Positions 1 to 13,136 of a stretch of DNA of 64,000 bases are shown here, piece by piece. Source of the stretch: Eutreptiella sp. 'Long Island Sound 2002' (taxonomy: Eukaryota > Euglenozoa > Euglenophyceae > Eutreptiales > Eutreptiaceae); contig OZ038386.1 in NCBI GenBank assembly GCA_964036045.1, positions 14,915,433 to 14,979,432 on the forward strand. The letters are read 5' to 3'. Each line of letters opens with the position of its first letter. The first letter of the stretch is position 1. Both the position numbers and the translations under genes were made by a program. Below the pieces are notes generated by a model. The model was not told the origin of the DNA, did not search any database, and worked only from the letters and a program-made list of their open reading frames with translations.

Positions 1-2
1 GG

Positions 3-302
3 ACTCCATCCGGCTCCGGTGGGCAGCCGAACGGCCAGAAAAATCCCAATAGCAACGCCGGAGGCGGAAATCGAAATCCAGGCCAAACCCCTCAATCCGG
101 TACAAACAAGGGAAATGCTCCAGGATTCCAGGGTAAAGGTAAGGGAAATCCTTCGGGAACCCCCTTCTCTGGTAAGGGCAGAGGGCGTGGCGACGGTGGA
201 GGTCCATCATCCAGCGGCCGTGGCCGTGGACGTGGAAAGGGCAACCATCGTGTGGATCAGGTCTCAGGTGCAGATCAGGTGTCCGATGCGGATCGAGATT
301 AA
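3..302 (+). pseudogene. gag: Element A gag C-terminal tail (partial)
   Basis: The window opens inside a reading frame that ends at TAA 300-302. It encodes about 99 residues very rich in Gly, Asn, Gln, Lys and Arg, with repeated GKG and GRGRG stretches, as in the basic nucleic-acid-binding end of a retrotransposon Gag (compare the tail of element C gag at 58.7-58.97 kb). No CCHC knuckle is visible in the part present. The same frame continues after the stop into the protease-pol frame, with a further TAG at 408-410. Gag and pol are therefore in phase, and the stops are either decay of a single gag-pol frame or recoding sites. Assignment rests on composition and on the position directly upstream of pol. 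The 5' part lies outside the window. Confidence 0.6.
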
Positions 303-3300
303 GTTGAAAATGCCTTGAATCCAGCAGATGATCCGCTCCAAGATGAGTGGGTCGACGAATCAGGGTGTGTTCATAATGTTAACGCAGTCACTGGAGGTCA
401 GAACGCCTAGGGGAGCCACGAAAATCGCCCCTCCCCAGGCGATTTCAGGCATGATCCCCAGATTCCTTCTCGACCACTACTTGATGTAGGGTCGCTTGTC
501 TCCTCTCCGCTGGATCCGGCAGCGGATCCTTCTGTGGTAGTGGACGAGGTTGGTGTACAGTCCAAGCACAGGGCCCGTCAGTTTGTCACAAAGATGTGGG
601 TCTCTGATCGCAAGGGCAATTTCCACCTCGCCATATGTTTGTGTGACAATGGATCAGAGGTAAATCTCCAATCCAATTCCTTTTTGCCTGACGACTGCGT
701 GTTTGATTCGCCTCTTCCTGTTACCCTCGAGGGAGTTTCTGGACATTCTCTCGCAGGTGGGCAACGCGGTTGTTATATATCAACTCATTTGGTCGCTCAA
801 GACCTTTGGGAAGAAGGTAATGTGGAGGAAGTTGTCCTTAAGGATGACTACTTCTATCGTGCCGACATAAAGTATGACCTTTACTTGGGCCATCCTTGGC
901 TTCGCAAGAACAGGGTGGCGCCCGTAGGTCATCGACGTTGTTTTTTGCTGGAGTCAGGTCCCTTGGAGCGTCCTGAATTTCATTTTTTGCACGCAGGGTT
1001 TAAAAGTGCAGAAGAATTTTTGAAGCAAAAGGTTACACCAAAATTTGGCGAAGATGTCACCATTGCAGAGGTGAATGGGAGTGCCGATTACTCCCGAGAG
1101 TTAGAATGTCTTCGTAGGGACTCCCAGCCACGACGCCCTTCGCGCTGGCACTCTTCATCTTACAGAGTTGTCGACAAATGGCGCGATACAATTTGTGAAT
1201 ATTTTTATGAACACCATTCCTTTTGGCCACAGTATGATGCCTTTGCTAACCGCGAGAACAAGCGCTTTGACAAGCATTTTCGCGAGGCTTGGACCCATAA
1301 ATGGGACAAGAAGTTATGGATTAATCCTCCGTTTCACTTAATCCAGCAGGTCATCCACAAGATCAAGCAAGATAAAACCCAGGCGATTTTAGTTGTGCCC
1401 TTGTGGGACGACAAGCCTTGGTTTCAGGAATTGCAAGACATTTGTGTAGATTACATCGAACTTCCCAGGAAGATTAAGCTGTATGCCAGGGACGACACAG
1501 GTCCCCTGCCACAGCGGCCCTGGAGTTCGCTTGCATTCCTGGTGGATGGAAAGCTTTCTGACTCTGATTCCGCTGATTCTAGTACTGATTCCTGTGTTTG
1601 GTCTGAATCTGAGGTTGAGCGTGGTACTGATGATGAATCTTTTTTTTCTGATTTTTGTCCGTCAGATGCCCAAGGTGATCCAACGTCAAATGGATTCGCC
1701 TCGTCTCCCTCTTCCCCAATACGATCGACATCGAAAAGAATCTTCAGTGCACGGGCGAAGAAAAATTTTGAATCGCGCCGCAAATTCAGAATTTTTTATG
1801 AAAAACCCCGTGTGGAAGCTTTCAAAGATCCTTTCGAGGAGCTGGATCACGAAGAGAATCTCTGGAATGTCGACACTCGACCCACCTATCTTCAAGAGGC
1901 AGTTGATACGGACCTTTTTAGGGACATCCGTGAGAAGATTCTTCCTGCCAAGGCCGAAGAAATCGCCAAAGTTTTTTCGACAGTAATTCCTGGCGATCAG
2001 GTGGACACTGAGTTGTGTTCCAAGAAAAGAGACAAGATTTTTGAGGAACGGAAGGACACAACCCTTTCGGGGAGGTTGATCAAAGACCCCCCTGTCCGTG
2101 GGCAGTTCGGTGAAGCCTTCATCGAGCTTCGTGAAGGGTACAAGGCGAAGAAACAGCGTCCTTATGAGAACCATGGACATAAACATGAGATACTCAGAAG
2201 AATAATCGAGAGAAATCTCAAGGAATTTGGTTGGCTTGAGGGTTGTATGACCAGCGAGTGGTGCTGTGCACCCTTCACAGTCCCGAAGCCGCCGCCTGCA
2301 GACCAGAACACTATTGATGGTTGGCGAATGGTTGTTGATTTTCGCAACCTCAACGCCGAAACCAAGGCGCATTCGCACCCCCTGCCCCTCATTGAGGAGG
2401 AAATCGCCAAGAGGGCAAGAGGTCGTTTGTTTTCTGTGCTGGATCTCCGTCACGGCTTTCACCAAATGCCGTTGAGGAAGGACAGCCGACCTCTCACCTG
2501 TATGTGCACGCCATGTGGCCCAGTCCAGTGGACGGTCGTGCCCATGGGCCTGAAGAACGCCCCTTCGTTTTTTCAGAGAATGATGGAGGATGTGCTTTTT
2601 ACAGCTCATCCTGAGCTTCGTGCCTTCGTGAGTGTGTACATAGATGACATAATCATCGCGACAGAGGGGGAGGGACTGACCGAAGCCGAGCTGGTGGCCC
2701 TACATGAAAAGCAGCTGAACCAGGTTTTGGACATTCTTGATGCCAATCAGCTGATTTGTGGGCCAAAGAAGGGAAAACTATTTTTAAAATCAGTCGAATT
2801 TTGTGGTTCTCTCCTGGAGAATGGCACCCGACGACCCAGTCCAGGGAAGCTCGTCGCTATTCAGAAGTGGAAGCGCCCTGAGACGATCACGGAATTGAGA
2901 GGATTCCTGGGTTGTTGCAATTTTTACCACACTTTTGTGCCGAATTATGCCAAATTTGCTGCCCCCCTCACTGAATTATTGAAGGTAGGGAGAGATGCGG
3001 GCAAGGCAGGTTCAAAGGTTCGTGTCAAGTGGACTGACGAGTGCGAGGAGGGCTTCCATCAATTGAAGGCGGCCCTCTGCGAAGTCGCCACGTTGCATGT
3101 GCCGAAATTCGACCGACCCTTCTACATAAGAACCGACGCTTCTAGGTACGCGATCGGAGCTGTCCTTGAACAGGTTGATGAAGCCACAGGTGATCATTAC
3201 CCTCTTGCATTTTAGTCTCGGAAGCTAGCCCCACGCCAAATGCAGTGGTCGCCGCGTGAGCAAGAAACCTACGCCATAATCTGTGCTTTGAAAAAGTACC

Positions 3301-5425
3301 AATCGTGGGTTGGCACCAATCGAGTCGAGGTCCTGACGGATCTTATTTATCTCTGGAGTATTGGGCCACCGAACACATTGATACTGTCGCGAGCCCAGCT
3401 GGTCGACGGGCCAGATGGCACGAATTTCTCAGTCTGTTTGACCTCCATGTATCATATTTGCCTGGAAAACACAACACGGTAGCGGATGCTCTGAGCCGAT
3501 GGGCTTACCCCGCTTCAGAGGGGCTGCAAAGTACCAACATCCATGGTACGGAGCAGGACCGCCACGTCGTAATCAAGTGGGATCAAGAGGAAAAAAAGCT
3601 CATTCGACGTGAATGCATGCAATGTTCTGTTAAACAGCACGCATGCCCGTGTCACGACATCACGGCCTTCTCAGATCCGGCGCATGCCCATGAGATCGTC
3701 ACCAAATCACTGAAAGTCGTGGAGAAAGTCACCGATCCCTCCTCAGGGAGTGTGAAACGGTTTGACTACACCCGACGTGTAAGTGGATTTCGGTTGATTC
3801 AGGGCATTAAGCGTCGAGATCCGGCCAAAACTCCACCCCTGCCGAAAGATTCCCTTATCATCCGTGACTGGACGAACGATTATGTTCGTGATTCCATGTT
3901 TAAAGAGGTCTTTGAGAATCTCAAATCCAAAGATGCTCACAAGGATGGAATTTTTTCTGAATATTCATTGGATGGGGGGAAGCTGTGGATGGAGGGTAAA
4001 TTGTGCGTACCAGACGCCCTGGCCCCTCGAGTGTTAAACTGGTGGCACAAATGGGAGTCCCCCCACGCACATGGCCGTAGATTATGGTCGATGATTAAAC
4101 ATAGGTTGTTTGGCTCAAGGCTATATACTCATTGCATGAAAGTAGCCGCCGGATGTGCCCAATGTGCTGTCTCGACGCCCCCCAGCGCGAAGAAGCACGG
4201 CCATCTGAGGCCACACCCTATTCCGGAGCGCCTCTTTAACAGAGTCACCAGTGATTTTTTCTATCTTGGTGAACTCGACGACGAAGAGTGCCATTGGACC
4301 AACAAAAAGGTCAATGGAGTGCTCCTTATACAATGCCGTCATTCTGGCTACATTCAGGTGTTGCCTTGCAACATCGAGTCAATGACTGGCAAGGCTGCCG
4401 CCAAATGGTGCGCGCAGACCTGGATGGGAGGTTGGGACGTCCCATCCGAGGTGGTTACGGACTCAGGCAAAGAGTACACCTCCGAATGGTGGAGAGAATT
4501 ATGTGCTCGCCTTGAAATCCACCACCTCAGGTGTGAAATCCACTCACATCGAGCGCTGCCTGGCGAAAGAGCCGGCCGCTCAATTATAAATATGCTTCGT
4601 AAGGAGCTCGCCAGTGAGAAAGACTTCCATTGGCTTGAGGTTCTCTTCGCATTGCTTCGCCGTTACCACAACACGCCTTTGTACCATGGCCTTTCTCCAA
4701 ATGAAATTGTCTTTGGACGAAAGAAGTGTTGGTGGAACATGCCGTTGAATAATCCTCGCCCTTGTAAAGATGCTTCGTTGTTCTTGGACGAAATCCAACG
4801 AGCAGAAAAAACTGTCTCGAAATTAATCGATAAGCATCAAGCTGACTGGCTTTGGGTCCAGAATCAAGGCCGAAAAAACCCCCACAATTTTGAAGTCGAT
4901 GATCGAGTTTGGCTTCGAAAATCCGAAACCACCCTGGACGGAGATGATAAGCTTCTTCCCTTGTGGGAGGGGCCATTCGCTGTTACAGCGCGTCTAGGTG
5001 AGAACAGGTGGAGGATTCGTGTGGATGTCAGCAGGGAAATTGATGTTTCGGGCGATCGCCTCAAGAGAGAGATCCCCTCCCCCAAGGATCGGGTTAAACC
5101 CCTTTTTTGGACTTCGAAATTTTTGTCCGATCGGGTCATCGAAGGGGGGAAGTACGAACTCAAGAGGATTTTAGAAGCAAGACGTGACGGAAAGGGCGAA
5201 TGGGAATTTCTATGTGAGTGGAGGGGCTTTGATTCCAGTCACAACAACTGGGAACCAGCCCATTCTTTTGTCCATGGGTACACCAAGGGGTTCATGGACT
5301 TCCTCAAGAAGCACCCCGAAATTGGCGTACTCCTGACAGACTGTCTGTCGAAACCAGACAGACAAGTGGAGAGCGACGGAAAAAGACCTGTGGTGAATCG
5401 AGATCCAGCCTTTTACGGCCCTTAG
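303..5425 (+). pseudogene. pol: Element A Ty3/gypsy chromovirus pol (PR, Dam-like, RT, RNase H, IN, chromodomain), broken
   Basis: This was a retrotransposon polyprotein for cDNA synthesis and chromosomal integration. In order: aspartic protease with DNG active site (645-653); a Dam-methyltransferase-like domain (about 1155-1560) with DAFANRENKRF (from 1236) and NPPF (1323-1334), ending in AFLVDG; an acidic Ser/Asp linker; reverse transcriptase with YIDD at 2637-2648; RNase H with the TDAS motif near 3130; integrase with an HHCC finger (about 4041-4175) and D, D, E residues near 4250, 4455 and 4563; and a C-terminal chromodomain (about 5140-5320) with CEWRGF and NNWEP. It is interrupted by TAG 408-410, by TAG 3213-3215 where relatives have the Trp of AFWSRK, and by a net +2/-1 frameshift near 3345-3352, after which the frame stays open to TAG 5423-5425. 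A GTG at 534 only marks the longest stop-free stretch; the frame is open upstream to 411. Clearly gypsy-type by PR-RT-RH-IN order. Confidence 0.93.
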
Positions 5426-7432
5426 CAGCCACATTCCAGGGCTGATCCGTCGATCCCCCCTCCTGCGGTCAGGCCAGCCCAGGAGCCAAATGAAGACCAA
5501 GCTTCGAGTTCGGCCGCTGATCTGCAGCGCCCAAGCCGTACGAGGGCCCCACCAGACAGGTTGGTGGTCACATGTATTTGTGCTTGGCCGAATTGAGGGA
5601 GATCCGTCGTGACTTGAGTCCCCGACGCCATAATCTGGGTAACAGTCGTCTAGTCCAGGGCGTCATGGCACTCGTCGCTAGGGCTCAGGGGTGTAGGTTC
5701 GAAACCCTTGCATGTCCAACTCCTACAAAAGCTCCAGCCTCGCCCCGTCGACCACTTATTCCAATGTGAGTGTTCTGACGACTTGAAAAAACCACATTCT
5801 GCTCAATCCACTGTTCATTCTTCCTGATTACGACATGATGTGGAGAACTGCGAATGTTTGATAATTTGACGTCAATCAACTTTTCTTTGGTCTCCGTTCG
5901 GCAGACAAGGCGTAGATACGCTGCCGAAAGCCACGGAGTGTGCTGCCGTGTTCAGAAAAAACCAAACTCAGGCTTAATTCAGGCAGATTCGGGGTAATCT
6001 TGTCTCTGTTGGTCTGTGCATCTTTGGAATTTGGCTACTCGTGCAGATGGAAGCAAATGTACATAGTAAAAACGCTGGCCAGCGACATTCACCCCTACAG
6101 GCACCCCCTGTAGTACTGGCTGCACCAGATGCGACGCCAGGAACTCAGATCTTACCTTCATTTGCCGTGATGCGGAAGCCAAAGTCCAGATTCAGATCCA
6201 GGATCCTCAAATTTGCCTTGAATTTCTCAGGTTTGTCCTTCATTCTGCCATTGTTGCACGAAACCCCGACGTCAATTGTTCAGACAACCTTCAGACAGAG
6301 GCTCTAGGGACTTCTAAAAGCAACCTCTGAAGTCCGTAAGCTTCAGTGTATTTTTGGCACACGCCAATGTGAGCTCAATCCGACCTGGAACTGTCGAAAA
6401 TGGTGAATCCAAGTGTCTTGTGGGACTCAATCGAAAGATGGGCCTTGTCCAAGTCGATTGACACTGTCGCCACTGTAAATAAAGAACTATTCGGTGTCTC
6501 TCAGTTATATACTGTCAGTAAAGCACCTTCAGCGAACCTTCGGCGCGTTACATGCCAAGGATCCAGGGCTATCATGTCCCATCATGATGCATCATCACAT
6601 GATCCACATTTTGATGGAATCTGTTGGATGCTTGCGAACCAACGTGCCGGAAAGCACAATTGAGCTGAATAAACGACAATATATATTAACTCTAGTCTAA
6701 ACGAAGGTGTTAGTAGTTTCAGTTCTAGACATTCCGCTTCATTTCACTTTCATCTTAGGAAATTTGCTGATTTTAGGACAATTTAGGTTGATTTCCTTGT
6801 CATCTCCTCTCATTCCTCGAAGATCTGTTTACAGCTTTGCCTAACTTAGTGAACAGAAACCTTCATTGGTTCACTTAGGGCCTGCAGACTACATTTGTAT
6901 TTGTTTTCCCTCTCTGTGATTGTTTCATCTCCTTCATTTCTGCTCAAATTAATTCTCAATCTTGCTGAATCTTGTGATCATCCACCAGATGCGCCAACTC
7001 TGAAGCACATGCTGCACTTTTCAGAACGAGAAAAGCGGGAGTAACACGATGTAGAGTACGTGGAGAACACCGTAGCGTGCCCGCGACAGCTAAACTGTGC
7101 CAGAGCGCCGAGATGTCACTCCATTTCTTGATTCCCCCACTCAATCCACCAATAATCTACCTCATTCTCAACCAGGGCATGGTTTATTATCGATTCTCGA
7201 TATGTTTACATGCTTTTTAGCCCTTAACCTAATGTTTTACTGCACGGAGGACTGTTCGTCACTCTTCATTCTGTCTCATTTCAGGTTCATCCATCCTGAT
7301 TCAGTGCCAATTCAGCCCAAATCAGGTCAGATCAAGCAGATTTCGCCCCATCGAGGCTACATTTCTATTTTTTTCTGGGACTTACCCGCACTACGTTCTT
7401 CGTTGACGTAGCGACACACCCCAGTGTGTTTT
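5426..7432 (+). other. Element A downstream non-coding region
   Basis: About 2 kb with no convincing gene follows the pol stop. The pol frame stays open for roughly 60 more codons (Pro/Ser/Ala-rich) after TAG 5423, so the protein tail may once have been longer. The rest is AT-richer and carries stops in all frames. A B-box-like GGTTCGAAACC lies at 5696-5706, but its T-stem does not pair well. I take the region as the element's 3' untranslated part. Confidence 0.4.
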
Positions 7433-7443
7433 TGGAGGGGGGG
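7433..7443 (+). promoter_or_regulatory. Putative polypurine tract of element A
   Basis: A T run is followed by GGAGGGGGGG and then TGTAAGTGCGG. A purine tract immediately before a TG is the usual plus-strand primer and 3' LTR junction. The 5' LTR lies outside the window, so the junction cannot be confirmed by comparison. Confidence 0.35.
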
Positions 7444-7800
7444 TGTAAGTGCGGCTAACCCCCATCTGCTCAGATTTTCTCAGATCTGCCTCAGATTGCT
7501 ACATTTTGGCCATTTTCTCTGCTTCGGCGGAATCGCCGCCCCGCAGCTCAGTCTCAGGATCAGACCTATATATTTCTGATATGCCGGATCTGATTCCGCG
7601 GTCCATTCATCGTAAATCCGTCGCGTTCCGATCATTTACCTGGAATCGCCAATTGCCGCTGATGCACGCCCGAAGCCAAATCAGCCAAATATTTTTTCAC
7701 AATCGGATTTATATAAATCTTTTCAGACAGATATGGACACTCAGATGTACTTAGGATAATCCGCATCAATTTTCTTCATAGACTGGGATTTTCTGCCGGA
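7444..7800 (+). repeat. Possible start of element A 3' LTR
   Basis: It starts with TG directly after the polypurine tract. The right end is unknown because no second copy is available in the window; the end given is arbitrary. It contains no gene. Confidence 0.25.
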
Positions 7801-9689
7801 TAACAATCAGCATGGATCTTGCCTCCGTTGTTCCTGCTCTCGCCTCCGTTGGTGTCCGCGTATCCGGTTCTACCCCCAACAGCAGCGTTCAGGTCGACTC
7901 CTCGCGTGCCTGCCCCACTGGTCTTGCCGGCCCTGAGCCCTCCGGCACCATCAACGACCCAGGGCAGCACTTTCACCCCCACAGCAGCAGTAGCACATGA
8001 ATCTCCTCGATCTTGAGTTGACCATTGTGGGGATAGGGACGCCCCCTGCTGCTGGAAATGTACCCTTACCATGTGGGAGGGGGAGGAGGACATCTCCCTT
8101 GTATTGCCCATCACGTATCACGGGTTGGATTTCACGGAATCTCTTTCTGAGTATGTTTTGAGTTGAGGCCGTGCTCTTGTTTATTGTTTTGCCCTGCACT
8201 GATCACGGCCAGGTGCTGGACTCAGGACAAGCAGATGCAGCACCCACTCTTCTGATACAACGCCAACCTTGCACCAATCAACATGGCGCCATCTCCTCAT
8301 GGGGCAGGGAACGGGCGGGCCGGGGGTGCGGATCCAAAGGCACTCCGCGCGGAGCAGGTCACCAGGGCAGAACCAGGCAGAGACATCCCGCTAGCGCCCA
8401 GTGATTCAGAGTTGAAGCTCAGCAGAGGCCCCAACTCTGACGCGGACGAATGTGCGATTTGGTTCCCGCCGTCCTTGCACAGATTCTGCATTCGGTTTTG
8501 CTTCGTGTGCAGGATGGAATTGTTGATGCCCCACCCAATGCTACATTTTTTCACGGCGGTGACGGCACTGAGTCTCTTGGAACTTCGCTCAGCTGAAGCA
8601 AGACCAGTCTATGGTGTCTACAGCACTAGCTCAGGCAAAAAACTGTGCTTCCCCACACAAGCTGCATCGCACAGACTGTTTATTGCTGAAGGAAGTCTGG
8701 TAGGCTGACACCTCTGGGGCTTGAAACTCATGGTGCTCGAAGATACACTGCGTATTTGGTGTGATGCGCTCTTGAGCTTCGCAAGTCTAAAACTGGAGAG
8801 AGCATTCTCAGGAGGTTCATTCAACGTCACCAATCTTGTTCACAGCTGCAGGTCGCCCCCTCTGTTGTCTGCGGACCTCCCAAGACCTGATCCGCCGGTA
8901 ACAGTTATTTGGTCAAGCTGCTTCAGCTCGAAAACTGCCCCTGCTCGGGTTGTGTGTAGATCTTGGCATGATATTGCAGTGCGGATAAAGAGAAGTCAAT
9001 TTGCAGACCCCTTCACTGCGTCCACAAGTTTGCATCATTTTGCCTGGTTCACTCTGTGCTGCAGGCCCAAACACAGCCACACATATTGGAGGGGCAGAAC
9101 ACCTCGAAAATGCACTGAAGGTCATTCAACGCAATCCTCTGCACGAATGTGCTTGCAGAGTGCATTTGCAGCTGGATGACAATGAATGATTTGATTGAAA
9201 CTGTTGTGATTGGTCCAAGAGAAGTTCTCAGTTTGGCTTAGTGCGTGAGTTGGTGAGCACAAGGGGTTCAGGCGATTTGCACCTCGTCAGCTATGGGGTT
9301 GAGGATTTGATGTTGAATTGGATGAGGTATGGTGGCCCATGTTGAACAAATCTAGGAAAAACACCCTCCAAGCAAACAAAACGATTCAAAAAATGTACAT
9401 GTTTGACACAAAAGTACATACGTAAATTTGGGCACTGAGGGCGTGGCAGTGGGCAACGGAGGGAGGCAGTTCAACGTGCGGCAGGCAGGGGAGGCGGGGG
9501 GGGTTTATGGGGTGGGCGATCCGGATCATTTTTGATCCAAACACTAGGCAGTGGGGAGGGGGGGGTGTTATGGGGTAGGTGATCTGTGGATCACTTTTGG
9601 ATCATTCTTGGACCATTTTCGACCATTTTGCTCACTGTAATTTCAACTCTGTGCCAATGGTCTTGTGGACTTGTGCATCATTTTTTGGA
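7801..9689. other. Unassigned stretch, no convincing gene
   Basis: Short open stretches exist on the plus strand: ATG 7812 to 8000, and ATG 8283 to 8708, the latter starting Ala/Gly/Arg/Pro-rich and then turning hydrophobic. They have no recognisable domain and differ in composition along their length, so I do not call them genes. The G-rich runs at 9496-9508 and 9556-9566 flank the next repeat cluster. Confidence 0.3.
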
Positions 9690-10190
9690 AGCCCAATTGT
9701 TGGAACAAGTGAATTTACATTTTTGGATCATTTATAACACAAATTGTCGGTTCAATATGTTGCTTTGCACTTACAGTATGTCACACTTATGTTTGGAAGT
9801 GACGCTTTTGGATCATTTTTGTGAACATGAATCGGTGAATCCTTTCTTTTTTGGAAGTTACATTACTGGATCACATTTTTTACAAACAAATTGGTGGATC
9901 ATTTTTGTTTTGGAACTTAGTAAAACAGAAATGATCCAAAAATGCAAGTTCCAAAAAAGAAATGATCCGCCAATTTGTGTCGAAAAAATATGGTCCAAAA
10001 ATGCAAGTTCAAAAACGAAATGATCCACCATTTGTGTGGAAAAAATATGATCCTAAAATGCAAGTTCCAAAAAAGAAATGATCCACCAATTTGTGTCATT
10101 TCTTTCTTGGAACTCACATCTTTGGATGATGTTTTTACACAAATTGGTGGATCAATATGGTGCTTTGTACTTGCACTATGTGTTACTATT
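9690..10190. repeat. Tandem and inverted array of a ~60-bp unit
   Basis: The right part (about 9931-10110) holds three near-identical direct copies of a 55-60 bp unit built from ATGATCCAAAAATGCAAG, a TTCCAAAAAAGAAATGATCC segment and CCACCAATTTGTGT. The left part (about 9700-9920) and the far right (10105-10160) carry the same words in reverse complement (TTGGTGGATCATTTTTGT, TTTTTTGGAAGTTAC). The edges also share a direct repeat, TCAATATGGTGCTTTG at 10153 against TCAATATGTTGCTTTG at 9752. The transcript could fold into a long imperfect hairpin. The open frames over it are translations of the repeat, not genes. Confidence 0.75.
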
Positions 10191-13128
10191 ACTACCCGTT
10201 GGATCATAACGTGTCTGCATCGATGGTCCGGGAAATCGTGGATCATTTGTGTAATGTCGGAGCCATCTTCACCAGCCCCTAGGGCCGTCCACGTGTCCGA
10301 ATTGGCTGTCCGGAAAATTGCGGATCATTTTGCTAGGCAGGGGGGAGGGGGGGGGGGTTGTGGGGTGGGTGATCGGTGATTTGCTGATTATTGGGTGGGG
10401 GGGGGGAGGGGGGGTCTTTTGAACCCCTGCGGATCAGTGATCCGCGGACCGCCTACCACACAAGGTCTCGCTATAAGACAGGTCCTTGGATCGCCTCCCG
10501 AGCAGCCGGAACAGGGTTGCAGGTCGCGTGCAAGACCACCACTCCTTTTTAAACATTTCTTTCCACCGAGCTTTTCTTTCTAAACCGACCGGCCATACTA
10601 TTCAGCTCTATCCTTTTCCATCCTGTCCCATTCTGTGTTGCAACCACGTGCCAAATCATGGCTGGGACGGGCGCGGATGCCCGTAAGAACAGGTTTTGTG
10701 GGTTGAGAGCCAACTAAATCCCAATTCAAAGACCAAACAAGCACAGTCACCTAACGTTTGATGAGACGAGGTGAGCACATAGCAGCACGGGTGTAACGCA
10801 GTGTGCAGGATTTTGCCCGCATATATAAAGACACATGCCCTCCTCCTTGTGTTCAAGTTCACAAAATTGTTGGGGGCACACGCCCGCCTCTTCATTGCCT
10901 GAATCACTGCCAAAGCAACCACCTGCTGCCGCGACTATCGTGACAAAATGATATCGAAAGATTGCACTATGCACACCCATCAAACCAACAAACCACCTGT
11001 AGCCGCTTACATGACACTACCGTACCTGCTGTTGTCAGGCTCAAGCATGTCCAAGGCACCTTGAACCGCCTCACTGGTGCTAATATGCCTTTGATGAAGG
11101 AGTTTTTACAAGGTGTTGCATGTTTCAGGGAAAGGGTATTGGGGTAGGGGGCCGTCCGCATGGGAGTTTTCCTTTCATGCATGGCAGCTCTGTTGTCCAG
11201 CCCTGATATTGTTGTTATTCTTGAAGGGATGTCATTTGGTCATATATTTTGAAGGATAGCATGCCATCGTGAAAATTAAACCTCGGTGTACAATTTTGAG
11301 CTGACGGGGGGAGGGTAATGGCGAAAGATTTGCCCTCTTTTCTGCACACTGTGGCTGGTGATGGTGGAGACCAGAATGGTTGCAGGGAGTAAATATACAC
11401 GCCCACACAACCAGGCAACAGAGTGCTCCAGGATTAAAAACGAAGCAGATCCCCTAACAATATCCCCCATTGCTGTGAAGCGGCAACGGGGGTTCACACT
11501 TAAGCGATGGTGGTGGGATTAACCACTGCTTTGTGGTTACCCCACTCCCCCCCCCGGAAGGCCCAAACCCCGGGGGGGGGGGTCAATTAGGGGGGGGGGG
11601 GGTCAAATCCTCACTCCGACCGTTGACCCTACATGGGGCCCCAATGGGCAAGCCACGTACAATAGTGCAAAACACCGGTTTGATTTAATTGCGGTAGGAT
11701 TGGATGCAGGTCCTAGCAGAAAGGACATTTGCCAGTGGAAGTGCGAGACATGCAACCGGGATGGAGCCACACTTTGCAATTACTACATTGCTCAAGGTCT
11801 CCTTCATGGTGTGCTTGTTCAGGTAGTTCAAAATCTCAGCCGGTCTGTAATTATTCAAATCTCTACGTCCTTTAGGCCCCACATCCTCCACTAACTCTTC
11901 ACCTTTGCTGGGTTGTGATATAGATCCCGAAATAATGGCAGCACCTACATTGGGATTTTCAGGTAGCACAGCCCGTGGGCCAAAGGCGAGAATGCCCTGT
12001 CTCATAGCAAAACCCTACGTGGCAGAGGCGAATTGAGTAATCCCAAGGGGGTCAATAAGGGGGGGGGTGGCTGGTCTCTCTCCCATAAAAGAAAGGTGGC
12101 TGGGTTTCCGCATGCATCTCCTCGGTGGGCTGATCACCCATGCAGAATCAACTACTCAAGGATCCTGTGCCCAATCAAGAAAAAGATCGTGTGCACAATC
12201 AAGAAAAAGGTGCTGCCATCGGGATTGGCAGCTGCAATTCAGACGTCGAGTACAATCTTCCGCTGCGACATCATTCAAGGGTGCCCTCCTGTATGTGCCC
12301 CCAAAAAAAATCACATGACCAACAGATGGTGTTTGTCAAAGGAAATGGACCATGTTTGAAGGTCTCGCCACGTGCGGAGCCCACCTGCCATGAACCAAGC
12401 CCCGGACAATTTGTCATATGCAATTCAACAATTCTTTCTCTTGTGAACCTTCGCCCCATGACTAGCCCATGTGAATCCTCCTTCTTTGTTCCCTGCCTTG
12501 TGTTGGCTGTACACCCAACTACTTGTTTCGTTTGTTTGGTGCGCCCATTCCAGATTACAGTTGTGGAGGCGGTCGACGACAAAGAGCTGCAGGAAATCGT
12601 ACAAAGGTTGCTGCATCTCATGCCAGCGACCTGGCACAGCCTTCGTACGCTTCTGTCTACACTCAACTCGCCACCAACACCAACTACAGGTTCTCTGACT
12701 CGTTGATCAAGATGTGCCGGGTCTACCCCATCACCGTTGCTTTTACAGTGTGTGTCAATTACACGGGGGACAGCAACGTCTATGGCAGTTTGAGATTGCC
12801 ACTGCTGATTTTTTGGCAATTCGACAGTGGAGGCACTAGTCTCCAACCTCCCAACACACAGGCACACATGCAAAGCGATTTCATTGGACCCTAGCGAGCC
12901 CCTGCACAAACAATAGACAACCTGCCTTTGCTGCTGCAATCAGCCTATCCCCCATGCAACCCCAAGTCGGACGGCGGACGTTTGATGGACAAGTCGGATC
13001 AAAGCTTTGTTCCAAGTGTGCATTGAGTGGTGTCTTGACCATGTTTGTTGTGGAGCCCCGGCCAGATTTGTTGTAGAGCCCTGACTGGGTTTGTTGTGCC
13101 GTCAAATTACATCCCAAAAACAAGTCAA
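10191..13128. other. Unassigned stretch with homopolymer G runs
   Basis: Nearly 3 kb without a supportable gene. Long G or C runs occur at about 10340-10360, 10397-10413, 11549-11602 and 12059-12067. Small open frames on both strands around 11685-12005 and 12140-12894 have no domain, no consistent composition and overlap each other on opposite strands. Confidence 0.3.
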
Positions 13129-13136
13129 TTGCAAAC
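13129..13136. other. 8-bp target-site duplication, left
   Basis: TTGCAAAC flanks the MITE on the left and is repeated exactly at 13525-13532 on the right. Confidence 0.55.

Noticed and set aside
1686-2609. 307-codon minus-strand frame within element A pol
   Set aside because: Antisense shadow of the linker and RT; no domain.
5640-5715. tRNA gene suggested by B box GGTTCGAAACC
   Set aside because: The T-stem pairs at only two or three of five positions, the A-box match is poor and no acceptor stem forms.
9586-10379. 145- and 134-codon frames with repeated peptides
   Set aside because: They read through the 60-bp repeat array in both orientations and have no domain.
12140-12939. Frames of 188 (plus) and 222 (minus) codons
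   Set aside because: Mutually overlapping on opposite strands, no domain, no consistent composition.
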